Program-made: the position numbers and the translations under genes | Notes under the pieces: generated by a model | Seen by the model: the letters and a program-made list of their open reading frames with translations, nothing else | The model's database searches: none | What the model was told of the DNA's origin: nothing | DNA from: Poindextera sp963706385 | GTDB lineage: Bacteria; Pseudomonadota; Alphaproteobacteria; Caulobacterales; Caulobacteraceae | Length of the DNA stretch: 64,000 bases | Direction of reading: 5' to 3' | Assembly (NCBI GenBank): GCA_963706385.1 | Contig: OY970153.1 | Span: 1,364,001-1,428,000 of the forward strand | In this document: positions 25,226 to 33,611 of the stretch, piece by piece | Numbering within the stretch: the first letter of the stretch is position 1 | Layout: every line of letters starts with the position of its first letter

Positions 25226-26053
25226 ATGAGCGCGGTGGCGGTCCAGCCTGGCGCGCCTCAGATCGAAGCCATCCGGCTGGCGGCGTTGAAACGAATTCTT
25301 CTCGGCGCCGGGCCAATCGCCCTTGGCCATTTCCGCCAACCGATCGCGGTTGACGACAAGGGTGGCCAGCGCGGCTTCGATCCGGTCACCTGCGCAGACC
25401 GCGAGGTCGAGGCCTTCATCCGAGGCGAACTCGCGGCGGACTTTCCGGACGACGGGGTGATCGGCGAAGAGTTCGGTCGCACCGAGGGATCGAGCGGCTT
25501 CACCTGGATCATCGATCCGATCGACGGGACGCGCGCCTTCATCACCGGCCACCTGGGTTGGGGCGTCCTGCTGGGCGGGCTCGACGATGGCGAGCCAGTG
25601 CTGGGCGGGGCCTATCAGCCCTATACCGACGAGCTGTTCATCGGTTCGGCGCGGCAGGCGTGGCTGGAGCACGGCGGCGCGCGCACCCGGCTGGCGGCCG
25701 CGCGGCGGACCGACTTGTCCTCGGCCATCGTCTACAGCACCGATCCAACGATGTTCCGCTCGCCCGCCGACTGGGAGCGGTTCCAGCGGCTGGGGCGGCA
25801 GGCGCGGGCGGTCCGCTACGGCGGCGACTGCTATTCGCTGTGTCTGCTGGCCTTGGGACAGATCGACATCGTGGTCGAAGGTTGGCTTCAGCCGTACGAC
25901 ATCCTGCCGCTTTGCCCGCTGATCGAGGCCGCGGGCGGGGTCGTCTCCGACCGCCATGGCGAGCGCCGCTTCGAGGGCGGCCTTGTGATCGCCGCGGCCA
26001 ACCAGGCCTTGCACGGACAGGTCTTACGCGCGTTCGCGAACGCCGATCCTTGA
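25226..26053 (+). CDS. Inositol-monophosphatase-family phosphatase (HisN/IMPase type)
   Basis: 275 residues from ATG 25226; the frame is open to 25085, but the upstream part covers the operator sites and has no family similarity. Metal and active-site motifs are complete: GEEFG (metal Glu), WIIDPIDGTRAFITG and QPYDILPLCPLIEAAGGVVSD. Relatives hydrolyse inositol phosphate, histidinol phosphate and similar small monoesters. It shares operators with the kinase/lyase operon and is followed 60 bp later by a TonB receptor. Dephosphorylation of a lyase product such as a phospho-amino alcohol is possible. Confidence 0.88.
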   Translation: MSAVAVQPGAPQIEAIRLAALKRILLGAGPIALGHFRQPIAVDDKGGQRGFDPVTCADREVEAFIRGELAADFPDDGVIGEEFGRTEGSSGFTWIIDPIDGTRAFITGHLGWGVLLGGLDDGEPVLGGAYQPYTDELFIGSARQAWLEHGGARTRLAAARRTDLSSAIVYSTDPTMFRSPADWERFQRLGRQARAVRYGGDCYSLCLLALGQIDIVVEGWLQPYDILPLCPLIEAAGGVVSDRHGERRFEGGLVIAAANQALHGQVLRAFANADP

Positions 26054-26113
26054 GTTCAGTTCGCCCGCGCGGGATCGCCGAGCGGGCGCAGTCATCAAAG
26101 AAGAGGGATTAGA

Positions 26114-28450
26114 ATGTTGAACGCCGATATGCGCCATCTGCGCCGCAGCGCCGTCGCCAGCACCGCGCTGACGGCTGTGTTCCTGCTCGCCGGTCAGGGC
26201 GCCGCCCACGCCGCGACCTCGAATGGCGCGGAGGCGTCGACCGTCGAGGCGATCACCGTCACCGCCCAAAGACGCAGCGAGAACGTGCAGACGGTGCCGA
26301 TCTCGATCGAGGCTTTCTCGGCCAAGTCGATCGCCGACCTCGGGATCAAGGCGTCGAACGACATCGCCCAGGTCACCCCGAACGTCGACATCGGCATGCC
26401 GAACGGCGCCGGCAACCAGCCGATCATCACCATCCGCGGCATCGGGCTGAACGACTATGATTCCAACAACGCCGGGCCGAACGGCATCTACGTCGACGAG
26501 GTTTATCTCAGTTCGCCGGGCTCGCAGACCTTCGCGGCCTTCGATCTGGACCGGATCGAGGTGCTGAAGGGGCCCCAGGGGACGCTCTACGGCAGAAACG
26601 CCAGCGGCGGGGCGATCAACTTCATCAGCGCCAAGCCGACGGACCAGTTCACCACTCACCTTCACGCCGAATACAGTTCGTTCAACACCGTCAACCTGGA
26701 AGGCGCCGTCGGTGGGCCGATCGCGCCGAACCTGGATGCGCGGGTCGCGGCGGTGTTCAACCGCTCCGACGGCTACTCACACAATCTGCTGACCGGCAAC
26801 CCTGAGAACGGGGCCAACAACTACGCCACCCGGATTCAATTGCAGTGGAAGCCGACCGACAACTTCAGCGCCTTGCTCGCCGTGCATGGCGGCCAGGTCG
26901 ACAATCGTCCGACGGAATATCGCCATCTGGGCGTGTTCGTACCCGGATCGTTCAATCCCAACACCTTCGGCTTCACCTACTGCTCGCCCGCCCAGGCGTT
27001 CGCAGGCCAGTGCGTGGACATGGTGGGGCAAGGCACGTCCAAGGGCTTCTATGACGGCTATTGGAACCGTCAGCAGCACCTGAAGGTCAACAACCTCGGC
27101 GCGTCGCTGCGCCTGGACTACAACCCGGGCCCGGTCAAGCTGACCTCGATCACCGCCTTCGAACACAACGACAAGATTCACCCGGAAGATTCCGACGCCG
27201 GGCCGTACATGATGGTCGACGTGGACTACGGCGTGCGGACCAACACCTTCACCCAGGAACTGCGCGTCTCGCAAACAGAGAAGAACTTTGACTGGGTCGC
27301 GGGCGCCTACTTCCTGGGCGAGGACCTGCGCCAGAACCAGCCGCTCTACCTGTTCATCGACTGGGATCAGTTCTTCGGCCCGGGATCCGGCGACGGCCTG
27401 GCCGAGAAGGTCTATGACTACTCCAAGCAGGAGACGACCTCCTACGCTGTCTATGGCCAGGGGGACTACAACTTCACCGATCAGTTGAAGCTGACGCTTG
27501 GCGGACGGTTCACCACGGAACACAAGACCTTCGCCACGGCGGTCTCGGCCCAGTTCCAGTCCGGCGGCGAGGGTAATTTCGCGCCCATCGAGCCGCTGTG
27601 GGCCTTTTCCGGCCTCAGTCAGACCAATTCGGCGTTCAATTTCCGGGCGGCCCTGAACTACCAGATCACCCACGACGTTCTGACCTATGTCAGCGCCACC
27701 AGCGGCTTCAAGAGCGGCGACTTCAACGGCGGTTTCCTGAGCGGCAATGCGGCCGAAGCTCAGCGCCAGCTCGCGCCGGTGTTGCCGGAAAAGGTCACCG
27801 CCTACGAGGCCGGCCTGAAGTCGACCTGGTTCGAAAATCGAGTGCTGCTCGATCTGGCGGCCTTCTACAACGACTATACGGATGAGCAGGTGTTCGTCGA
27901 AATCCTGCCGGTGCCCGGCGGATTGGGCCTGCCGATCAACGTGCTGGACAACGCGCCCAAGGCCCATACCGACGGCGTCGACGCCGAGCTGACCGCCAAG
28001 CCGTTCGAGGGCCTGACCGTGACCACCAACTACGGCTTCCTCGACGCCCGGATCGACCAGTTCATCTCCAACCGCACGACGGTGCTCACCGACTACACCC
28101 ACCACATCCTACCGCTCGCGCCCAGTTTCTCGTTCTCGGGCATCGTCGATTACAAGCACCCGCTGGGCGAGGGCACGCTCGACTTCCAGTTCTCGGCCAA
28201 CTATCGGACGACCCAGCACTTCGATCTGGCCAACAGTCCGTTCACCACCCAGACGCCCTATTGGATCGAGAACCTGAGGGTGGCCTACGCCTTCAATCAC
28301 GACCGGATGGAAGCGGCGGTCTTCGTCCGCAATCTCTCGGGCCAGGAATATCTGTCCTACTCCTATGATCTGTCGAACCCCTTCGGCATCATCGAACAGG
28401 TCGTCGGTCCGCCGCGGACGGTCGGCGTCTCGCTCGACTACCGGTATTGA
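26114..28450 (+). CDS. TonB-dependent outer-membrane receptor (module 4)
   Basis: 778 residues from ATG 26114 (RBS AAGAAGAGGGATTAG). Signal peptide at residues 1-36 or so (hydrophobic TALTAVFLLAGQGAAHAA), TonB-box-like VEAITVTAQRR, a plug domain with IITIRGIGLNDYD and LDRIEVLKGPQGTLYGRNA, then a 22-strand-type beta-barrel ending in the aromatic VGVSLDYRY. No N-terminal FecA-like signalling domain. Probably imports the substrate of the adjacent kinase/gamma-glutamylation cluster, whose palindromes precede its operon. Confidence 0.93.
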   Translation: MLNADMRHLRRSAVASTALTAVFLLAGQGAAHAATSNGAEASTVEAITVTAQRRSENVQTVPISIEAFSAKSIADLGIKASNDIAQVTPNVDIGMPNGAGNQPIITIRGIGLNDYDSNNAGPNGIYVDEVYLSSPGSQTFAAFDLDRIEVLKGPQGTLYGRNASGGAINFISAKPTDQFTTHLHAEYSSFNTVNLEGAVGGPIAPNLDARVAAVFNRSDGYSHNLLTGNPENGANNYATRIQLQWKPTDNFSALLAVHGGQVDNRPTEYRHLGVFVPGSFNPNTFGFTYCSPAQAFAGQCVDMVGQGTSKGFYDGYWNRQQHLKVNNLGASLRLDYNPGPVKLTSITAFEHNDKIHPEDSDAGPYMMVDVDYGVRTNTFTQELRVSQTEKNFDWVAGAYFLGEDLRQNQPLYLFIDWDQFFGPGSGDGLAEKVYDYSKQETTSYAVYGQGDYNFTDQLKLTLGGRFTTEHKTFATAVSAQFQSGGEGNFAPIEPLWAFSGLSQTNSAFNFRAALNYQITHDVLTYVSATSGFKSGDFNGGFLSGNAAEAQRQLAPVLPEKVTAYEAGLKSTWFENRVLLDLAAFYNDYTDEQVFVEILPVPGGLGLPINVLDNAPKAHTDGVDAELTAKPFEGLTVTTNYGFLDARIDQFISNRTTVLTDYTHHILPLAPSFSFSGIVDYKHPLGEGTLDFQFSANYRTTQHFDLANSPFTTQTPYWIENLRVAYAFNHDRMEAAVFVRNLSGQEYLSYSYDLSNPFGIIEQVVGPPRTVGVSLDYRY

Positions 28451-28497
28451 CGCGGCCGGCTACGGTCGAACGCCCCGGACTGGTGACAATCGGGCCG

Positions 28498-28967
28498 GGT
28501 GCTGTCAGTCCAACGGCAACTCGTCTCCAGGCGGGCGCAATCCGCCCAAACCCAACCGGCATCAGGCCATGACTGAATGCCAGGCAGCCAGTGCGGCGGC
28601 CCGTCTCTGCTTGTAGACTTGGCGGCTGACGAGGTGTCGCTCCTGGGCGAAATGGTTGTGGACTGAGGCGTGGACCGAACTGAATTTCTGCAGGGTCTTC
28701 ATCCGGCGAAAACGGGCCATCGCCCGTTCCCGCCGTCGGAAGGGCAGGTGGCTATTCTCAGCGCGATTGTTGATCCAGCGGGCCGTCTTCTGGCGATCAG
28801 CGGCGCCGATCTCCTTCAGGGCCGCGCCCTGCGGACGTACATCAGCACCACCAGCTTGATCACCTCGGGCAAGGAGTCGAACCAGCGGAACGGGTTGGGC
28901 GGCTTGGTCACCCGATCGCCCTACCCGGCCCCGGTTAGCCCCACGTGAATTTTGCGCTGACACCTCC
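28498..28967 (-). mobile_element. IS6-family element, internally deleted (copy d, 470 bp)
   Basis: Starts GGTGCTGTCAGTCCAAC 47 bp after the TonB stop and ends with the repeat GCGCTGACACCTCC at 28967. The minus-strand frame 28562-28963 keeps the C-terminal third of the transposase (RRERAMARFRRMKTLQKFSS) and the first few N-terminal codons; the catalytic centre before NNRAENSH is deleted. Both terminal repeats survive, so it could still be moved by an intact copy. Confidence 0.82.
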
Positions 28968-29070
28968 CGAGCGACGAGTTGAAGTAGCGGAACGGGTTGG
29001 CGGGGCGGGTCATTCCCCTCCCCTACCGAGCCCGGCTTAGCGCCCGGCTAATTTTTGATCTGACAATTCC
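28968..29070 (-). mobile_element. IS6-family right-end remnant (copy e, about 103 bp)
   Basis: Directly abuts copy d. It repeats the transposase start region (AGTAGCGGAACGGGTTGG, the complement of codons for PFRYFNSS) and a complete right terminal repeat ending TTGATCTGACAATTCC at 29070. It matches the right end of the 12482 copy better than that of copy d, so it represents a second insertion now reduced to one end. Confidence 0.75.
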
Positions 29071-29129
29071 GTGCGCCGCGGCTAAACCGCAGTCCACCGA
29101 TCGGCCGGCCCGAGTTGCTCAGGTGCCCG

Positions 29130-29152
29130 CCGTGATTTGGTCTGACAACACC
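29130..29152 (-). repeat. Solitary IS6-family right terminal repeat
   Basis: GATTTGGTCTGACAACACC reproduces the right terminal repeat of the family without any transposase sequence. It marks a third insertion or an excision scar in this 600-bp zone. From 29153 to 29376 I see no gene or clear signal. Confidence 0.6.
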
Positions 29153-29376
29153 CGGCGAGCAACGTCTGCACGGTCATGAAGATGACCCCGACGAAAACGT
29201 TCGACTAATGCGACAGCCGGCCTCGGCCGAAACGCCGAGTCGGATGGTTTGGAGCGGCGGGAAAACGCGCCGCACTTTCCTTCCCGCAGGGACTGGATAG
29301 TCTGTCTTGAGAGGATCGACCTCGTTTCGGTTCCGAACCGCCGTGGTCCGGTAACGGTGAAGCGGTCGCCAGTGGC

Positions 29377-31466
29377 ATGTCACATGGAAGACTCGACTTG
29401 ACTGCCTCGCGCCGTAGCGTTCTGGCCGGCTTAGCCGCGCAGACTTGGATAGGAGCCTTACCCTCCTTGACCGCCGCCGCTGACGCCCCTCCGACGCACA
29501 AGGTGCGCACCGTCGAGCCCGCCTGGATCCCAGTCGGCGGCGGGCTCAAGCTGGCGGCTCGGATCTGGATTCCGGAGGGCGCGGAGGCCGCTCCGGTTCC
29601 GGTGGTGTTCGAATATATCCCCTATCGCACCCGCGACGCCTACCGGGCCATCGACGACCATTGGGGCCGACAGCTGGCGTCGCGGGGCGTGGGGTTCGCC
29701 CGGGTCGACATTCGCGGCTCCGGCGATTCCGAGGGGCTGCTAGCTGACGAATACCTGGCCAGCGAGCAGCGGGACGGAGTCGAAATCATCGCTTGGCTGG
29801 CGCGCCAACCGTGGTGCAACGGCAAAGTCGGCATGCGCGGCCTGTCCTGGGGCGGATTCGCCACCCTGCAGGTCGCCGCCCTCGCCCCACCGGCGCTGAA
29901 GGCGATCATGCCCATGTGTGCCACCGACATGCGCTTCGCCAACGACGCCCACTATATCGGCGGCGCGCCAGGCCTGACCAATCTCAAATGGGCGGCGGGC
30001 TTCAAGTTGGTCATGGCCGGCCCGCCGGACCCGGCCGTCGTCGGCCCGCGCTGGGAAGCCCTGTGGCGTGAACGGCTGGAGCAGACCCCCTCGATCGCCG
30101 CCCGCTGGCTATCGCACCAGAGCAACGACGCCTACTGGCGCCACGGCTCGGTCGGGTTCGACTACGCCGCGATCCAATGCCCGGTCTATATCGTCGACGG
30201 CTGGGCCGATTCCTACGCAGAGTCGGCCGAGCGGATGCTGCGTGGGATCAAGAGCCCAAAGAAGGCTCTGTTCGGCCCATGGGGCCACATCTATCCCGAT
30301 TTCGGCCGGCCGGGCCCCAGCCTCGACTGGGCGTTCGAGGAGCTGCGTTGGTGGCGCCATTGGCTGGCCGGCGAGGACAACGGGGTAATGGAGGGGCCCG
30401 TTTTCCGCTTCTACATGCCCTACGCCACGCCGGCGGAAACCGGGATGGGCGAACTGCCCGGCCGCTGGGCCGGCGAGGCGGTCTGGCCATCGCCGAACAT
30501 CAAGCCGCGCAAACTGTTTCTGGCCCCGGGCAGGCTGACCGATACCCCGCCGGCGCCGGCGATGCTGAGCTATGTCTGCGATCAGGCGGTGGGTTTGACC
30601 AAGCCGGAATGGATCCCCTACGCGACAGCTGAATTGCCACGTGACCAGGCGCCGGACGACGTCCGCTCGCTGGTCTTCGACCTGCCCGCCCTGACCGAAG
30701 ATCTGGAGATCGTCGGCGCGCCAGCGTTGCGCCTGCGGGTGACCAGCGACCGACCGGTGGCCAAGATCGCTGCGCGCCTCAACGAAGTCGGCGCGGATGG
30801 CCGCTCCTGGCTGGTCACCTGGGGCCTGCGCAATCTCGCCTTCCGCGATGGCCTCGAGGCACCGCCGAAGGCGCTGACGCCGGGCCAGGCCTACGAAGTC
30901 GAGATCCCCTGGCGGTGATCGCCCACCGCTTCAAGGCCGGCTCGATTATGCGACTGGCCATCTCGGAAAGTCTCTGGCCCCTGGTGTGGCCCTCGCCTCA
31001 GCTCGTGCGGTTGGAGCTGGCGCTGGGCCAGGCCAGCCTGACCGTGCCGGTGCGGCCAATGCCGGCGACGGAGCCGTCCATGCCGATCCCGATCACCCAC
31101 GAGGGCTTTTCCCGCGGCGAGCCGGTTCTGGAGATCGCTCCGCCAGACGCGGCCGGCTGGGTGCGCGCTCGCGGCGCCTGGCCGGATCAAGTCTCAACCG
31201 TAGCCGGCGTAGGCACCCAACTTTCCGGCGGCGGCCCGGATATGGACCTGTCCTGGCGCCCCGCCGATCCGTCGAGTTGCGTGTGGACCGTGCGTCAGTC
31301 CAGCCGCTTTCGCCGCGGCGGCTGGGACTGCGAGATGCGGGTCAAGATCGAGATGACGGCGAATGAGACGACCTATTTCGTCAAGGAGCGCCTGACCGCG
31401 CTGAAGAACGGCGCGCCGTGGTTCGAGCGTGAGCAGTCGGATGTGGTTCCGAGGGCGCTGACCTAG
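29377..31466 (+). pseudogene. CocE/NonD-family hydrolase (X-Pro dipeptidyl-peptidase-like), one-base frameshift
   Basis: Residues 1-40 carry an arginine-containing secretion signal (TASRRSVLAGLAAQTW, Tat-like). The S15/CocE alpha/beta-hydrolase domain follows: DIRGSGDSEG, nucleophile elbow GMRGLSWGGFATL and acid region YIVDGWADSY. The first frame stops at 30916-30918 right after AYEVEIPWR. The C-terminal jelly-roll continues in another frame (IAHRFKAGSIMRLAISESLW to RALT, stop 31464-31466). Adding one C to CCCC at 30906-30909 restores EIPLAVIAHRFKAG, the usual continuation. Members hydrolyse esters, amides or lactams. Real mutation or sequencing error cannot be told apart. Confidence 0.85.
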
Positions 31467-31470
31467 GCCG

Positions 31471-31492
31471 GGGATTGTCAGAGCAAATTCAC
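31471..31492. repeat. Solitary IS6-family terminal repeat after the CocE gene
   Basis: GGGATTGTCAGAGCAAATTC, four bases after the CocE stop codon, matches the reverse complement of the right terminal repeat of the 12482 copy (GGGAATTGTCAGAGCAAATT). No transposase sequence follows. Confidence 0.6.
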
Positions 31493-31534
31493 AGCCCGCT
31501 GACCGGCGTCCGCCAGCGGTCCAGCATGACCAAC

Positions 31535-31676
31535 GGCAGTGTCAAACCAAATTTTTATACTACCGTTCGGCCGGCTCGACCGGGTCGCCCAACATTGATT
31601 TTGTTGGAAAATCGCGAACGAAATTGTGGCGCTTTTGTGGCAAAATTCACCTCTACTCATTTGCTTTGACAATGCC
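31535..31676. mobile_element. 142-bp miniature element (MITE), copy 1
   Basis: Ends GGCAGTGTCAAACCAAAT and, as reverse complement of the right end, GGCATTGTCAAAGCAAAT: a near-perfect terminal inverted repeat with the GG start of the IS6-family elements here. The interior has no coding capacity but is well conserved with the second copy at 56818-56959 (same length, long identical stretches such as TTCGGCCGGCTCG). The right terminal repeat of the intact IS at 48622 begins TGTCAAACCAAATT, so this is probably a non-autonomous element moved by that family. Confidence 0.8.
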
Positions 31677-31727
31677 CGCGTTAGGTCTGATCAGGGAACA
31701 CAGAGACCCGTGAGCAGGGTCCGTGGC

Positions 31728-31958
31728 GGTGCTGTCAGTCCAACGGCAACTCGTCTCCAGGCGGGCGCAATCCGCCCAAACGGCGCCGACGCTTAGGCCA
31801 TGACTGTCCGCCACTCGGCCAGTGCGACGGAGCGTCATCACCACCAGCCGGATCACATCGGGCGAGGAGTCAAGCCAGCGAAACAGGTTGGGTGGCTTGG
31901 TCATCCCCTCGCCTACTGGCTGCGGATTAGCGCCTCGTGAATTTGAACTGACAGCGCC
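31728..31958 (-). mobile_element. IS6-family element reduced to its ends (copy f, 231 bp)
   Basis: Left repeat GGTGCTGTCAGTCCAAC, right repeat (complement) GGCGCTGTCAGTTCAAAT. About 600 bp of the interior are gone: the 3' end of the transposase gene (CGCCACTCGGCCAGTGCGAC) is joined straight to codons near its start (complement of IRLVVM). It behaves structurally like a MITE derived from the IS. It lies 51 bp from the 142-bp element; together they fill the gap 31467-32036, where no gene is seen. Confidence 0.8.
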
Positions 31959-32036
31959 TCGCCGAACAGCTCGGTTTCGTGGCTCCGGATTCGGCCCTGC
32001 GGGTTGTGCTATTGTCTGGCAAGGCCCGCGTCGGGC

Positions 32037-32435
32037 TCAGCGGTCGATCGGGCGAAACACCGGGACCGGAGGGCCGCCCTCGGTGGGCTGGAAGCTGACC
32101 TTGACCCTCTGGCCGATGGTCAGTCTGTCGAGGTCGCAGTCGACGAAATTAGTGAGCATCGAGGGGCCTTCGTCCAGGGTCACGTAGCCGATGGCGAAGG
32201 GTCCGGTGGGGCTGCGGCGCAGGATGGAGAAGGTGTAGATCACGCCCTCCCCGGCGCTGTCCTCCCAGACCGTGCGATCGCTGAAACAGAAGGGGCACAG
32301 GCTGCGGGGATAGTAGTGCGGCGCGCCGCAGGCCTGGCAGCGCTTGATCAGCAGCCGGCCTTCGGCGGCGGCGTCCCAGAAAACCTTGGTCTCAGGCTCG
32401 ACCGTGGGGGCGGGTACCTTGCGGGCGTCGGTCAT
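32037..32435 (-). CDS. Zn-ribbon OB-fold (DUF35) protein, partner of the thiolase-like enzyme
   Basis: 132 residues, ATG 32435, 4 bp behind the thiolase-like stop. N-terminal rubredoxin-like zinc ribbon CQACGAPHYYPRSLCPFC (four Cys), then an OB-fold (TFSILRRSPTGPFAIGYVTL). DUF35 proteins form complexes with thiolase-like or hydratase partners and position acyl-CoA. In steroid side-chain degradation a DUF35 domain pairs with Ltp2-type retro-aldolases. Pairing with the Cys-less thiolase homologue next door suggests the same complex here. Confidence 0.9.
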   Translation of the reverse strand: MTDARKVPAPTVEPETKVFWDAAAEGRLLIKRCQACGAPHYYPRSLCPFCFSDRTVWEDSAGEGVIYTFSILRRSPTGPFAIGYVTLDEGPSMLTNFVDCDLDRLTIGQRVKVSFQPTEGGPPVPVFRPIDR

Positions 32436-32439
32436 GGTT

Positions 32440-33597
32440 CTATTCCCGTTCCAGGATCAGGGTGGCGGCACCGTGGCGCGTGCCGAGCGCTCCGCCGATG
32501 CCGCTGGCCACGGCGAGGGCGCAGTCCCTCACCTGGACCGCCGGATGGGCCTCGCCGCGCAACTGCCGCACGGCCTCGATCACCTTGGTCATGCCGCCGC
32601 GATTGCCGGGGTGATTGCTGCACAGGCCGCCGCCGTCGGTGTTGAAAGCCAGGCGGCCAGAGCCGGAGATCAGGCCGCCATCGGCGACGAAGCGGCCGCC
32701 GTGGCCCTTGGCGCAGAAGCCGAGATCCTCGATCTGCATAAGCACGGTGATGGTGAAACTGTCATAGATGGACGCGTAGCGGATGTCGGCCGGGCTCACC
32801 CCGGCCTCGGCGAAGGCCGCGGGTCCCGACCAGGCTGCGCCTGAGACCGTCAGGTCAAGGTCCTTGCCGCCGCACGGCCCTTTGGGCGCTTCGCCGGCGC
32901 CGAGGATCCTGACCCTGGGCCGTTCGAGGCTTCGGGCGATTTCGGGCCGCACCACCAGAAGCGCGCCGCCGCCGTCGGAGACCACGCAGCAGTCCAGACG
33001 GTGCAGGGGATCGGCGACCATGGGCGAGGCCAACACGTCCTCGACGCTCACCACGTCGCGCAACATGGCGTAGGGATTGTGCTGGGCGTGGGTGGAGGCG
33101 GCAACCTTGATCCAGGCCAGCTGTTCGGCGGTGGTGCCGAACTCATGCATGTGGCGCATGGCGCACATGCCATAGAGCGTATGGGTGGTGCCGCCATAGG
33201 GGTTTTCGAAGGCGCTTTCCGGCGCGCCGCCGCCGCCGCGGCCACGGAAGGACTCGCTGCGCGGCCGGCCGGCCAGCGTGACCAGGGCGATGTCGCACTT
33301 GCCCTCGGCTATGGCCTGGGCGGCGTGGCCGACGTGGACCAGGGGCGAGGACCCGCCGGTCTCGGTGGAGTCCATGTGCCGAAGCTTGAGACCCATGTAG
33401 TCGGCCATGGACATGGTCCCGAAACCCGGGGCGTCGCTGGCGCAGAAATAGCCGTCCACGTCGTCCTTGCTCAGCCCCGCATCCGCGAGAACGCCCTTGG
33501 CGCATTCGGCGTGCAGCTGGGCGGTCGATTTGTCGGGGGCCAGGCGGGTGGGGTGCTCGTAGGCGCCGGCGATATAGGCTTTGGCCTTGATGCTCAA
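32440..33597 (-). CDS. Thiolase-superfamily protein, SCPx/Ltp type without the catalytic cysteines
   Basis: 385 residues, ATG 33597. Thiolase fold with AKAYIAGAYEHPTRLAPDKS at the N-terminus and SNHPGNRGGMTKVIEAVRQL in the C-terminal half, where the thiolase His is kept. At the nucleophile position it reads TETGGSSPLVHVGHAA with no Cys, and the second Cys motif (usually CxGGG) reads ASGIGGALG. It therefore should not run normal Claisen chemistry. Ltp2-like retro-aldolases of steroid side-chain degradation have this character and need a DUF35 partner, which is the next gene. Substrate unknown. Confidence 0.85.
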   Translation of the reverse strand: MSIKAKAYIAGAYEHPTRLAPDKSTAQLHAECAKGVLADAGLSKDDVDGYFCASDAPGFGTMSMADYMGLKLRHMDSTETGGSSPLVHVGHAAQAIAEGKCDIALVTLAGRPRSESFRGRGGGGAPESAFENPYGGTTHTLYGMCAMRHMHEFGTTAEQLAWIKVAASTHAQHNPYAMLRDVVSVEDVLASPMVADPLHRLDCCVVSDGGGALLVVRPEIARSLERPRVRILGAGEAPKGPCGGKDLDLTVSGAAWSGPAAFAEAGVSPADIRYASIYDSFTITVLMQIEDLGFCAKGHGGRFVADGGLISGSGRLAFNTDGGGLCSNHPGNRGGMTKVIEAVRQLRGEAHPAVQVRDCALAVASGIGGALGTRHGAATLILERE

Positions 33598-33611
33598 ACG
33601 TCAGCTCCGGT

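Noticed and set aside
26777..28105. Minus-strand open frame of 442 codons within the TonB receptor gene
   Set aside because: Shadow of the receptor gene; compositionally biased, without motifs or ribosome-binding site.
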